Shown in pieces: positions 9,447-17,289 of a stretch of 64,000 nt of DNA (position 1 is its first letter; each line of letters opens with the position of its first letter). Both the position numbers and the translations under genes were made by a program. The notes beneath the pieces are model-generated. The model worked only from the letters and a program-made list of their open reading frames with translations, did not search any database and was not told the origin of the DNA. Location: assembly GCF_042662125.1 (NCBI RefSeq), contig NZ_JBHSXL010000001.1, positions 62,001 through 126,000 of the forward strand. Direction: 5' to 3'. The DNA comes from Halopenitus salinus. GTDB lineage: Archaea > Halobacteriota > Halobacteria > Halobacteriales > Haloferacaceae.

Positions 9447-11171
9447 TCACTCGGGAAGGGGAAGGCCCTGGAGGTTGACGTGTTCGCGGAGCAGATCCGC
9501 GGCGGCGTCGTACGGGGATCGGGGAGCCGGTTCGCCCCTCGGTCCGGACGGCGCCCGCCCGGACGCCGATCGGACGTTCCGAACGAACGCCGAGCGAGCC
9601 GCGCGGTTCTCGAAGAGCCCGTGGAGGTAGGTCCCGAGGACTCCCGCGGAATCACCGACGGAGACGCCGAGCGACGCGCGATCGGGGGAGCCATCGCCAC
9701 CGGATTCACCGCGGGCGAACGGAAATCGGATCGACCGCTCCCGGTCGACGTCCTCGAGGGATCGGGTCTCGCCCATGTGGATCTCATAGCCCCGCACCGA
9801 GCCGTCCGCGCCCGAGAGCGGGCCCGATCCGCGAAGCGTCAGCTCCGTCGAGACGACCCGCTTTCTCTTTGAGAACGTCGTCTCGACCGGAAGCAGACCG
9901 AGCCCCTCGACGATCGATTCTCCTTCGGTTCCCTCGATCCCGGCGTTCCGAATCCGTTCACCGAGGATCTGATAGCCGCCACACAGGCCGACGATCGGCC
10001 CCTCGAAGGCCGAAAGCGCCGATTCGAATCCCGATCGGCGCAGCGTGAGCAGGTCGTCGACGGTGTTCTTGGTGCCGGGTATCACGACCGCGTCCGCCTC
10101 CCGAAGGGACTCACGGAGCCGCGGCGGGGCGCCGTTTCCATCACCGTTCGCCCCGCGATCCGGCACGGGAAGGTACGCGACCCGAACCCCGGGCTCGGCG
10201 GCGAGGGGTTCCAGGTCGGTGAAGTTGGAGATCCGGGGCAACCTGGGAACGGCGACCGTGACCGCGCGGTCCGCGGGAACGCCGTCGTCTCCTCCGCGGA
10301 TCGCGGCCTCGCCGGCCGCCGAATCGGCCGCGGGAAGGTCGACGCTATCCTCGGCCGGCAGCCCCGGGTCCTCGTGTGGGATCACGCCGAGGACCGGGAC
10401 GCCGGTCCGATCGACGAACGCGTCGATCCCGGACTCGAGGAGCGACGGGTCGCCGCGGAACTTGGTGATGACCGCTCCGGCGACCTGCGCTTCGAGGTCG
10501 TCCGGAAGCAGCTCGAGCGTTCCGACGAGGGAGGCGAAGACGCCGCCGCGCTCGATGTCCGCGACGAGGACGACCTCCGCGTCGGCGAACCGCGCCGTCT
10601 CGACGTTCGCCAGATCGCGGTCGTGGAGGTTGATCTCCGCGATGGAGCCGGCACCCTCCGCGACCACGACGTCCGCGTCGGCGGACAACCGTCGGTGTGC
10701 CGCGATCGCCGCCCCGCGGGCGTCGCTCCAGCGTTCGTCGTAGTACTCGCGGGCGGGGAAGTGGTCGATCGCCTCGCCATCGATCACGAGCTGCGACTCG
10801 CCGTTCCCGCGGGGTTTGAGCAGGACGGGATTGTGGTCGGTCGTCGGGGGAACGCGGGCGGCACGCGCCTGGACGTACTGCGAGACGCCTATCTCGCCGA
10901 ACGCGTCGCGGCCGGTATCGGCGTTTCCGGCATCGCCGGCCGTTCCGGAGCCGGGGGTCCCGGCGTCATCGTGATCGTCAACGTCCGCATGCCCTCCGGC
11001 ATCGTCAGCGATCGGGACCGCCCGGGCGTTGTTCGACATGTTCTGGGCTTTGAACGGAGCCACCTCGAGCCCGCGGTCGGCGAGCAGCCGACACAGGCCG
11101 GCGGCGACCGTGCTCTTTCCGACGTGGCTCGCGGTCCCCGCGACCAGGATCGTCGGCGTGGACTCCGCCAT
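9447..11171 (-). CDS. cbiP: Cobyric acid synthase (CobQ/CbiP), glutamine-dependent
   Basis: 574 aa. It amidates adenosylcobyrinic acid a,c-diamide at positions b, d, e and g, using ATP and glutamine, in cobalamin synthesis. The N-terminal synthetase part has VAGTASHVGKST and KAQNMSNNA; the C-terminal class-I glutamine amidotransferase has the nucleophile in GLCGGYQILG. Between NMSNNARAV and GEIGVSQYVQ there is a low-complexity Asp/Gly/Ala/Thr insert of about 36 residues not typical of CobQ. The ATG at 11171 follows the cobA stop by six bases, so the two are co-transcribed with the small gene at 11920-12213. Confidence 0.93.
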   Translation of the reverse strand: MAESTPTILVAGTASHVGKSTVAAGLCRLLADRGLEVAPFKAQNMSNNARAVPIADDAGGHADVDDHDDAGTPGSGTAGDAGNADTGRDAFGEIGVSQYVQARAARVPPTTDHNPVLLKPRGNGESQLVIDGEAIDHFPAREYYDERWSDARGAAIAAHRRLSADADVVVAEGAGSIAEINLHDRDLANVETARFADAEVVLVADIERGGVFASLVGTLELLPDDLEAQVAGAVITKFRGDPSLLESGIDAFVDRTGVPVLGVIPHEDPGLPAEDSVDLPAADSAAGEAAIRGGDDGVPADRAVTVAVPRLPRISNFTDLEPLAAEPGVRVAYLPVPDRGANGDGNGAPPRLRESLREADAVVIPGTKNTVDDLLTLRRSGFESALSAFEGPIVGLCGGYQILGERIRNAGIEGTEGESIVEGLGLLPVETTFSKRKRVVSTELTLRGSGPLSGADGSVRGYEIHMGETRSLEDVDRERSIRFPFARGESGGDGSPDRASLGVSVGDSAGVLGTYLHGLFENRAARSAFVRNVRSASGRAPSGPRGEPAPRSPYDAAADLLREHVNLQGLPLPE

Positions 11172-11177
11172 GGCGTC

Positions 11178-11915
11178 TCAGAACTCGGTCCCCTGACGCG
11201 CCCGCTGGCCGGCGTCGATCGGGTGTTTCGACTTTTCGACTCGGGTGATGAGGTCCGCGGCGTCGGCGAGGTATTCGGGTTCCTCGTGGCTTCCCGTCAA
11301 CACGAGCTCCAGATCGGCGGGCTTGTCCTCGATCAACGCGAGGACGTCGTCCGGATCGAGCAGCCCGCGATCGACCGCGTACAGGATCTCGTCGAGGACG
11401 AGCATGTGGACGCCGGCCTCCGGATCGCCGTCGAGGAGGAGGGGCGACGCGAGGTCCGCGTCCCCGGCGGCCTCGATCAGCTCGCCGGCGCGGTCGAGCC
11501 CGGCGCGCGCCTTGGCCGCGTGATCGTCGTCGTCCGAACCGTCTCGGAAGCCGTGCCAACCGTAGTGGCCCGTGTTCTCGTAGGTCATTCCCGGAAGCGC
11601 GGCGATCGCGTTGTACTCGCCGCGGACCGGCGCGACGGAGTCCGCGCCGCCCTTCATGAACTGCAGGAGGTGGACCCGATAGCCGTGGCCGGCCGCGCGC
11701 ATCCCCATCCCGAGCGCCGCGGTCGTCTTGCCCTTGCCGTCGCCCCACCAGACCTGGACGAGCCCGAACTCCTCGGGGGCGTCGGCGACGATCTCGCGGT
11801 CCTCGGGGGTGATGCCGGCGCCGGGCGTGCCGTGGGTTCGGGCCCGGTCCCGACGGTCACCCTCCTCGCGGGCGGAGCTATCCGGCTCGCCGTCCCCGCC
11901 GTCGGAGTCGTCCAC
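11178..11915 (-). CDS. cobA: Cob(I)yrinic acid a,c-diamide adenosyltransferase (CobA/BtuR type)
   Basis: 245 aa. The P-loop WWGDGKGKTTAALGMGMRA and the motifs LLQFMKGG, TYENTGHYGWHG and LVLDEILYAVDRGLL are diagnostic of the CobA/CobO adenosyltransferase, which moves adenosyl from ATP to the cobalt of corrinoids. The GTG at 11915 is chosen; it lies four bases after the upstream stop codon and opens a short acidic, charged N-terminal arm. The reading frame upstream overlaps the preceding gene and is not protein-like. Middle gene of the three-gene cobamide operon. Confidence 0.9.
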   Translation of the reverse strand: MDDSDGGDGEPDSSAREEGDRRDRARTHGTPGAGITPEDREIVADAPEEFGLVQVWWGDGKGKTTAALGMGMRAAGHGYRVHLLQFMKGGADSVAPVRGEYNAIAALPGMTYENTGHYGWHGFRDGSDDDDHAAKARAGLDRAGELIEAAGDADLASPLLLDGDPEAGVHMLVLDEILYAVDRGLLDPDDVLALIEDKPADLELVLTGSHEEPEYLADAADLITRVEKSKHPIDAGQRARQGTEF

Positions 11916-11919
11916 GGCT

Positions 11920-12213
11920 TCACTCCTCGTGGATGAACACGAGTCGTTTGTCCCCCGTCGAGGTGAGACAGAGATCGATCCCCTCGCGGGTCGCGCCGAG
12001 CTCCTGCCAGTCGCTGTCGCTGACGAACAGCGTCCGGAAGATGCCGCGGTCGCAGTCGGGGTTCGGACACCCGACCCCGGCGGCGTTCTTGTAGACCGTC
12101 GTCCCGCCACCGGAGCTGTGTTTGACCAGCCCGTCGGTGAGCTGTCTGAGGTCCTGGTCGGTGAGTCCGCCGGTGACGTCATCGATGTCGTCGTCGATCG
12201 TCTCCTCGCTCAT
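11920..12213 (-). CDS. Conserved small acidic protein heading the cobA-cbiP operon
   Basis: 97 aa, not assigned to a family with confidence. The N-terminus is acidic (SEETIDDDIDDV), and a CPNPDC motif follows GVG, with another cysteine near the C-terminal end (LCLTSTGDKRLVF). The CxxxxC pair could bind metal, but only two or three cysteines are present. It ends four bases before the cobA GTG, so it is in the same transcript. A role in corrinoid metabolism is inference from position only. Confidence 0.65.
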   Translation of the reverse strand: MSEETIDDDIDDVTGGLTDQDLRQLTDGLVKHSSGGGTTVYKNAAGVGCPNPDCDRGIFRTLFVSDSDWQELGATREGIDLCLTSTGDKRLVFIHEE

Positions 12214-12297
12214 GCCAACGTGTTTCGGGCAGTGCTACCTGAATGTTACCCCGGATGGAGCGTGAAACCCGAGCGTGCTCGCGCCCGGGAACCGCGA

Positions 12298-12774
12298 TCA
12301 CGATCCGGTGAAGTCGATCCGTGAGCCTCCCTCGGCGTCACCGCGTTCGACCGGGCCGACGCCGACGAAGACGTAGTCCGGATCGGTCAGGTGGACGCCG
12401 CCGTCCCGCGTCTCGACGGCGACCGAATCGAGGACCGCGCCCTCGCACGGGCCGAAATCACAGTAGCCGGTCTCACGCTGGAAGGTCGCGCCGTGTTTTT
12501 GACAGAAGATATCGCCGTTTCGAACGAACGCGCCATCGCCCGAATCGAGACGCACGTCCGTCCAGTGTTGACAGTGGTTGCGGTAGCAGGCGACGCCGTC
12601 CTCGAGGGCGATGAGGAACGCCTCGACCGTCTCGCCGTCCTCCCCGACGTCGCCGGCGTCGCCAAGGTCCACGCCGTCGACCGGCGAGAGGGTCACGAGC
12701 AGCGTCCCGTCGGCGGGAACCGCCTCGAGGTCGATCATTCGTCGCTCGTCGACTGCTCCTCGCGCATCGTCCAT
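12298..12774 (-). CDS. Rieske [2Fe-2S] domain protein
   Basis: 158 aa. The Rieske ligands are CQH (in YRNHCQHWTD) and CQKHG, followed by TFQRETGYCDFGPCEG, as in Rieske ferredoxins and the N-terminal part of nitrite-reductase small subunits. No signal peptide or membrane helix is present, so it is a soluble cytoplasmic electron-transfer or sensor domain. The ATG at 12774 has an aaaccttcaaa TATA-like element about 25 nt upstream; a second ATG at 12738 is possible. The partner is not identifiable. Confidence 0.85.
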   Translation of the reverse strand: MDDARGAVDERRMIDLEAVPADGTLLVTLSPVDGVDLGDAGDVGEDGETVEAFLIALEDGVACYRNHCQHWTDVRLDSGDGAFVRNGDIFCQKHGATFQRETGYCDFGPCEGAVLDSVAVETRDGGVHLTDPDYVFVGVGPVERGDAEGGSRIDFTGS

Positions 12775-12837
12775 GCGGGAGCGAGGAACGGATCGCGTTT
12801 GAAGGTTTGGAGAGGCGGAGCGGAGACACGCCGAGGC

Positions 12838-12873
12838 GGGGACGTTCGAGATTCCGGGGACGTTCGAGATTCG
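12838..12873. repeat. 18-bp direct repeat, two copies
   Basis: Two adjacent copies of ggggacgttcgagattcc (last base differs) lie four bases past the 3' end of the helix-hairpin-helix gene. Confidence 0.85.
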
Positions 12874-12877
12874 ACGG

Positions 12878-13495
12878 TTAGGCCGTCTCGCCGGCCCGTT
12901 CGATCCACGTGGCCGCGCGCTTCTCGCCGACGTTCGCCCCCTCGGCGACGTCCGCGGGGTCCGCGGCGGCCAGATCCGCGACCGTCTCGATGCCGATGTC
13001 GGAGAGTCGCTCCGCGTAGGCCGGGCCGATGCCCTTTATCGTGTCGACCGACGGGGAGTCGGCGTCGCCGGAGTCCGCATCAGCGGCGTCGGAATCCTCG
13101 GAATCCGCAGCAGCAGCGTCGGAACCAGCGACGTCCGTCTCCTCCGTGGAGTCCGGACTTCCGTCCACCGAGTCCGTCGCGGCCTCCTCGTCCGCGTCGT
13201 CGTCTTCGGCCGGTTCAGCCTCGTCGGAGTCCGGGGTGGCCGCCGCCTCGGCCGGTTCGGCGGCCTCGCCGGGATCCTCGGCCGCGCTTTCGTCGACGAG
13301 GGACTCGGTCGAGGCCGTGGCGTCGGTTCCCGCCGCGGCGGGGTCGTCCGCCGACCCTCCCGCGTCGGATCCGCTATCCCCTCCCTCCTCGCTCGATTCG
13401 TGCTCGACGGTCACTCGGGTGTCCGTTCGATCGGCGTCGCCGTCGTCGGCGTCGCCGAACCCGAGCATCCGTTTCAGTGTCTGCAGGAGCGCCAT
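12878..13495 (-). CDS. Helix-hairpin-helix protein with long acidic linker
   Basis: 205 aa. A short basic start (MALLQTLKRMLGFGD) leads into about 120 residues of Asp/Glu/Ala/Ser low complexity, then a C-terminal helix-hairpin-helix pair (IKGIGPAYAERLSDIGI and LAAADPADVAEGANVGEKRA). This resembles the non-specific DNA-binding HhH module found in topoisomerase and ligase tails. No catalytic domain is visible. A cttttaaatg element about 28 nt upstream supports the ATG at 13495. Function unknown; DNA binding is inferred from the HhH fold. Confidence 0.75.
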   Translation of the reverse strand: MALLQTLKRMLGFGDADDGDADRTDTRVTVEHESSEEGGDSGSDAGGSADDPAAAGTDATASTESLVDESAAEDPGEAAEPAEAAATPDSDEAEPAEDDDADEEAATDSVDGSPDSTEETDVAGSDAAAADSEDSDAADADSGDADSPSVDTIKGIGPAYAERLSDIGIETVADLAAADPADVAEGANVGEKRAATWIERAGETA

Positions 13496-13579
13496 CGGCG
13501 CACAGTACGAACGGGGGGCATTTAAAAGCCGCCGGCGGAGGCGAGGAACGCAAAACGAAAGGGCGGATCGATGGAGGGG

Positions 13580-14035
13580 CTACCGCTCGTCGCTGTCGAG
13601 GACGCGGATCTGGTCGCCGCGGACCGTGACCGGAATGGGAACGGTCGCCTCGTAGAGCTCGACGGTGACCTGGTCTTTCCCCTCGTCGATGCGCTGGACG
13701 CGGGCCTTCTCGCCCTTGAACGGCCCGGCGATGAGCTCGACGATGTCGCCCTCGGCGATCCCCTCGACGTCGGGGGTCGGCGAGAGGAAGTGCTCGACCT
13801 CGGAGAAGCCGCTCGCCGCGGGTCCGTCGGAACCGGAGATGACGCCGCGTGCGTGCGGAATCTCGTCGAGGACGCGCGCGAAGACGCTGCCGTCGTCGGC
13901 CTCGACCATCACGTAGCTCGTGAGCTGGTCGGGCGCCAACACGGCGTGGATCTCCGGCATCTCCTTTTCGGCGAGCATGTCCGCGACCGTCCGCTCCTGG
14001 CTCGCGGTCGTCTTGACCGCGAAGATCGACGACAT
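13580..14035 (-). CDS. spt5: Transcription elongation factor Spt5 (NusG family)
   Basis: 151 aa. An N-terminal NGN domain (SSIFAVKTTASQERTVADML) binds the RNA polymerase clamp with Spt4, and a C-terminal KOW domain follows (GDIVELIAGPFKGEKARVQ). Length and order match archaeal Spt5. The ATG at 14035 overlaps the secE stop codon by one base (TGATG), so translation is probably coupled. The secE-spt5 pair is conserved in haloarchaea and here sits downstream of ftsZ1. Confidence 0.95.
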   Translation of the reverse strand: MSSIFAVKTTASQERTVADMLAEKEMPEIHAVLAPDQLTSYVMVEADDGSVFARVLDEIPHARGVISGSDGPAASGFSEVEHFLSPTPDVEGIAEGDIVELIAGPFKGEKARVQRIDEGKDQVTVELYEATVPIPVTVRGDQIRVLDSDER

Positions 14036-14211
14036 CAGACGCCGACCCCCGGGAGCAGGCTCATGATCGCGTAGATCAGAAAGCCGATGAAGCCGACGAG
14101 GATGATGCCGGCGCCGGCGACCTTCGAGACCTGGGTGAACTCCTCGGTGCTCGGGGTGCTCGCCAGCTTTAACACCCGAATGTAGCTGTTGAGGTCGTAG
14201 GGGACGTCCAT
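14035..14211 (-). CDS. secE: Preprotein translocase subunit SecE (Sec61 gamma)
   Basis: 58 aa, translated by hand: MDVPYDLNSYIRVLKLASTP begins it and FIGFLIYAIM lies in the C-terminal membrane helix. The amphipathic first helix and single TM are as in archaeal SecE, the clamp of the SecYEG channel. A ggtaaaaaacc TATA-like element (about 14238-14247 on this strand) lies some 28-35 nt upstream of the ATG. The stop overlaps the spt5 start. Confidence 0.9.
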   Translation of the reverse strand: MDVPYDLNSYIRVLKLASTPSTEEFTQVSKVAGAGIILVGFIGFLIYAIMSLLPGVGV

Positions 14212-14280
14212 ATTGAGCGTGAGTAGGCGACGCGCGGTTTTTTACCTTGTGATGTTGCGCCACCGCGTGTGGTCGCGTTC

Positions 14281-14344
14281 GAGCGTAGTCGCGACCGAGA
14301 GTAGTCGCGATCGAGTATGGTCGCGACCGAGCGTGGTTGCGGTC
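14281..14344. repeat. 16-bp tandem repeat, four copies
   Basis: Units gagcgtagtcgcgacc, gagagtagtcgcgatc, gagtatggtcgcgacc and gagcgtggttgcggtc occur in series. They lie between ftsZ and secE, upstream of the secE promoter. Confidence 0.85.
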
Positions 14345-14403
14345 GAAAGGAGAACACGACCGATCGAAGCCGGCCGTCGAGGGACCGGTCGCAACGATCG
14401 CGG

Positions 14404-15594
14404 CTACTCGACGTAGTCGATGTCGTCGACCTGCTGGTCGACCGGCTCGTCCGCCATCTCGGGTTGGGGAGCCTCCTCGCCGTTGCGGCCGTATATCTGG
14501 GGCGATTCGACGCCCGTGACGACGATCATGGTTCGCATCTGTCCCTCGATCTCCTCGTCGACGGAGGTGCCCCAGATGATGCGCGCGTCGGGGTCGATGC
14601 GGTCGTAGATCTCCTCGACGACGCCCTCGGCCTCCTCGATGCTCATGTCGCTGCCGCCGGTGACGTTGACGAGCGCGGAGTTCGCCCCGGAGATGTCGAC
14701 GTCGAGGAGCGGCGACCGAAGCGCCGACTTCACGGAGTCCTGCGCCTTCGAGTCGGAGTCGGACTCGCCGAGGCCGATCATCGCGACGCCGCCCTTCTCC
14801 ATCACGGTGCGGACGTCGGCGAAGTCGAGGTTGACGAGGCCGGGTTTGGTGATCAGTTCGGTGATGCCCTTGACCGAGCGCATGAGGACCTCATCGGAGA
14901 CCTTGAAGGCCTGGCGGACGGGGAGCTTGCCGACGGCGTCGAGGAGGCGATCGTTGGGGACGACGATGACGGTGTCGGCGACGTCACGGAGGCGCTCGAG
15001 GCCGGCCTCGGCGTTCGTGCGCCGGACCTCGCCCTCGGCGGTGAACGGGGTCGTGACGATCGCGATCGTGAGCGCGCCGGACTCGCGGGCGGCCTTCGCG
15101 ACCACCGGCGCGGAGCCGGTTCCGGTCCCGCCGCCGAGTCCGGCGGTGACGAAGACCATGTCCGAGCCCTCGATGGAGTCGTAGATCTCCTCTTGGGACT
15201 CGATGGCGGCCTCCTCGCCGACCTGCGGCAGCGAGCCGGCGCCGCGACCCTGCGTCTTCTGTTGGCCCATCAGGATCTTCGTGTCGGCCTCGATGTTGAC
15301 GAGGTGCTGGACGTCGGTGTTCGCCGCGACGAGCTTCGCGCCGTGGATCCCCTCCTCCTTCATTCGGTTGACGGTGTTGCCGCCGGCGCCGCCGCAGCCG
15401 ACGACCGTGATGTTCGTCTGCAGGTCCTGAAGGACGTCCTGCAGCTCGTCGTCGGTCATGGTTCCGGTTCGGGAGGCGGCGCCCGAAGCGCCGGTTCCTC
15501 CGGCGTCGGCTGTGTCCTGTCCGGCGGAGTCCCCGGAGCCGCCGGATCCGGATTCCTCGGCCTCGTCGATCGCGTCCTCAACGATGGAGTCCAT
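14404..15594 (-). CDS. ftsZ1: Cell division protein FtsZ1 (tubulin family)
   Basis: 396 aa. The GTP-binding tubulin signature GGGTGTG is at residues 154-160, with VGCGGAGGNTVNR at the N-terminal nucleotide loop and NLDFADVRTVM as the T7 catalytic loop. About 45 Gly/Ser/Asp-rich residues precede the core, and an acidic tail ends DDIDYVE. In haloarchaea FtsZ1 and FtsZ2 together form the division ring; proximity to secE-spt5 supports the FtsZ1 assignment. The promoter is probably ggtaattaacc about 28-35 nt upstream of the ATG at 15594. Confidence 0.93.
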   Translation of the reverse strand: MDSIVEDAIDEAEESGSGGSGDSAGQDTADAGGTGASGAASRTGTMTDDELQDVLQDLQTNITVVGCGGAGGNTVNRMKEEGIHGAKLVAANTDVQHLVNIEADTKILMGQQKTQGRGAGSLPQVGEEAAIESQEEIYDSIEGSDMVFVTAGLGGGTGTGSAPVVAKAARESGALTIAIVTTPFTAEGEVRRTNAEAGLERLRDVADTVIVVPNDRLLDAVGKLPVRQAFKVSDEVLMRSVKGITELITKPGLVNLDFADVRTVMEKGGVAMIGLGESDSDSKAQDSVKSALRSPLLDVDISGANSALVNVTGGSDMSIEEAEGVVEEIYDRIDPDARIIWGTSVDEEIEGQMRTMIVVTGVESPQIYGRNGEEAPQPEMADEPVDQQVDDIDYVE

Positions 15595-15724
15595 ATTGGC
15601 GAAGGGTTATACAGCGAGGTTAATTACCTTTCCCCATTCGTCGGACCTTCGTCTGACGCTGAGGGGGCGTTTCGACCGAATTGCGGGGGATCGAGCGAAT
15701 CGGGAGGACGGAGCCAGCCCGGAT

Positions 15725-15781
15725 CGGAATTCAGATCGGCGATCGGAGCTCAGATCGAAGGGCGGAGTTCAGATCGGGAAG
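15725..15781. repeat. 19-bp tandem repeat, three copies, last one spans the dtdA stop codon
   Basis: Units begin at 15725, 15744 and 15763 (cggaattcagatcggcgat and variants). The third contains the terminal codons and stop of the D-aminoacyl-tRNA deacylase gene, so the array looks like duplication of the gene's own 3' end. Confidence 0.8.
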
Positions 15782-17229
15782 CGCTCCTCGTGCTCGCGAG
15801 AGACCGCATCGGGTTCGATCGTCCGGCCGTCGATCTCGACCGGATTTCCCGCGGCCAGGGCGCCGAACTTGGGTCCCTCGGGAACGCCCCGGTCGGCCGC
15901 GAGTTCGGGATCGAAGCCCGTCTCGCGCGCGACGACCGCGTCCGATCGGACGTCGACCTCCTCGAACCGTTCCCTGAGGATCTCGGCGAGCGATTCGACG
16001 AGCGCGTCGAGAGCATCGCGATCGGTGACGGCGAGCGCTCCCGCCGCCCGCGTCCCGCCCTCCGCCGTCTCGAAGGCGATCGCGTGTTCCTCGATCGCCG
16101 CGCGCGCCGCATCGTGGTCGATCCCCTGCGCCCGCGTGAGGAGGTCGCCGGGAAGCTCGTGGACGATGAACGGGCGGTCGCCTACGGCGCCCGTTCGCTC
16201 CGCGTTCCCCGGGGGACCGTCCGGAACCACCTCGCCGAATCGAAGCCCCTCCTCGACCGACGCGATCGCGTCCTCGAGCGCCTCGACCAGCCGGAGGGGA
16301 CGATCGCCGACCTCGCGAACCCACGTCTCGGAGATGACGCGGTGCCCGAGGTCCTCGACGGTCGCCTCGAGGTCGGGTTTCTCGCCCTCGATCACGGCGT
16401 GGTCGGCGTCGCTCGCCTCGAACGCGCGCGAGACGACGTCGCGGTTTCGCTCCGGCGACCCCATCTCGGTGAGCTGCCAGTCGGAGCCGACGTGTCCGAC
16501 GCCCCAGTCGGTCTCCGCCACGATCCGCGTGAACTTCGGCGCGTAATGGCCGCCGCCGAACCCGACGACGTGTCGGGAGGCCCCGTCGTCACCGCGGAGG
16601 TCGGTCGAAGGTGCGTCGGTCGGAGAGACGTCGGCCGGAGAGACATCGGCCGGAGAGACGTCGCCCGATCGATCGTGGTCCTCGATCAGATCGAGGACGG
16701 AACGGGCCACGGCGCGGGCGCCGTCCGGGTCGTCCCACTGATCGTCCCCCGACCCGAGCTCCGCGAACAGCGACGGGACGCCGACGTCGCTCGGCCCGTG
16801 GTGGGTACACTCGATACCGACGTCGTACTCCGGCGGGGCGTGTTCGCGGAACGAGTGGAACAGGTGCTTTTGCGCAGCCGGGGCGGCGCGGGCGAGCCCG
16901 CCCTCCGTCCCGCCGTACTCGGCCGGCCCGAAGTTCCCCGTGAAGTGGGCGGTCAAGAGTGGTCCGGTCTCGCCGGCGTGTCTCGAGACGAAGACGAGGA
17001 GGTCGAGGTCGCGGCCGGTCGCCTCGAAGGGGGCCGCGGGATCCTCGAGGTGGATGTGGAGGTCCTCGAAGGTCCGCATCTCGGCGCCCGGACGGCGATG
17101 GACCGTCCCGCCGCCCGCCGCGTCCGGAACGGACTCGTCCGTCGTCTGTTCCCACTCGCCGATCTCCAACAGCCGGTCGCCGACGTGTTCGGAGGCGCGG
17201 TCGGCTCGACTGACGACGATCGCGATCAC
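15769..17229 (-). CDS. dtdA: D-aminoacyl-tRNA deacylase, archaeal type (DTD2)
   Basis: 486 aa. Hydrolyses D-aminoacyl-tRNAs in translation quality control. The archaeal/plant family signature is visible: IAIVVSRADRASEHVGDRLL, FVSRHAGETGPLLTAHFTGN, CTHHGPSD and GFGGGHYAPKFT. A linker near residue 195 contains a pentapeptide repeat (VSPAD three times). The GTG at 17229 is chosen because family members begin with the IAIVVSRAD strand and a ctattcgg TATA-like element lies about 26 nt upstream; an ATG at 17280 would add 17 residues. Confidence 0.92.
   Translation of the reverse strand: MIAIVVSRADRASEHVGDRLLEIGEWEQTTDESVPDAAGGGTVHRRPGAEMRTFEDLHIHLEDPAAPFEATGRDLDLLVFVSRHAGETGPLLTAHFTGNFGPAEYGGTEGGLARAAPAAQKHLFHSFREHAPPEYDVGIECTHHGPSDVGVPSLFAELGSGDDQWDDPDGARAVARSVLDLIEDHDRSGDVSPADVSPADVSPTDAPSTDLRGDDGASRHVVGFGGGHYAPKFTRIVAETDWGVGHVGSDWQLTEMGSPERNRDVVSRAFEASDADHAVIEGEKPDLEATVEDLGHRVISETWVREVGDRPLRLVEALEDAIASVEEGLRFGEVVPDGPPGNAERTGAVGDRPFIVHELPGDLLTRAQGIDHDAARAAIEEHAIAFETAEGGTRAAGALAVTDRDALDALVESLAEILRERFEEVDVRSDAVVARETGFDPELAADRGVPEGPKFGALAAGNPVEIDGRTIEPDAVSREHEERFPI
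16615..16659. repeat. 15-bp in-frame repeat inside dtdA
   Basis: Three copies of a 15-bp unit (gtcggccggagagac type) encode the repeated pentapeptide DVSPA/DVSPT in a loop of the deacylase. The period is a multiple of three, so the frame is preserved. Confidence 0.85.
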
Positions 17230-17289
17230 GATCGGACGTCGGAGGGTCACGGCCGAATAGTCGTCGATCCGGCTCGTCATCCAGGAGCG

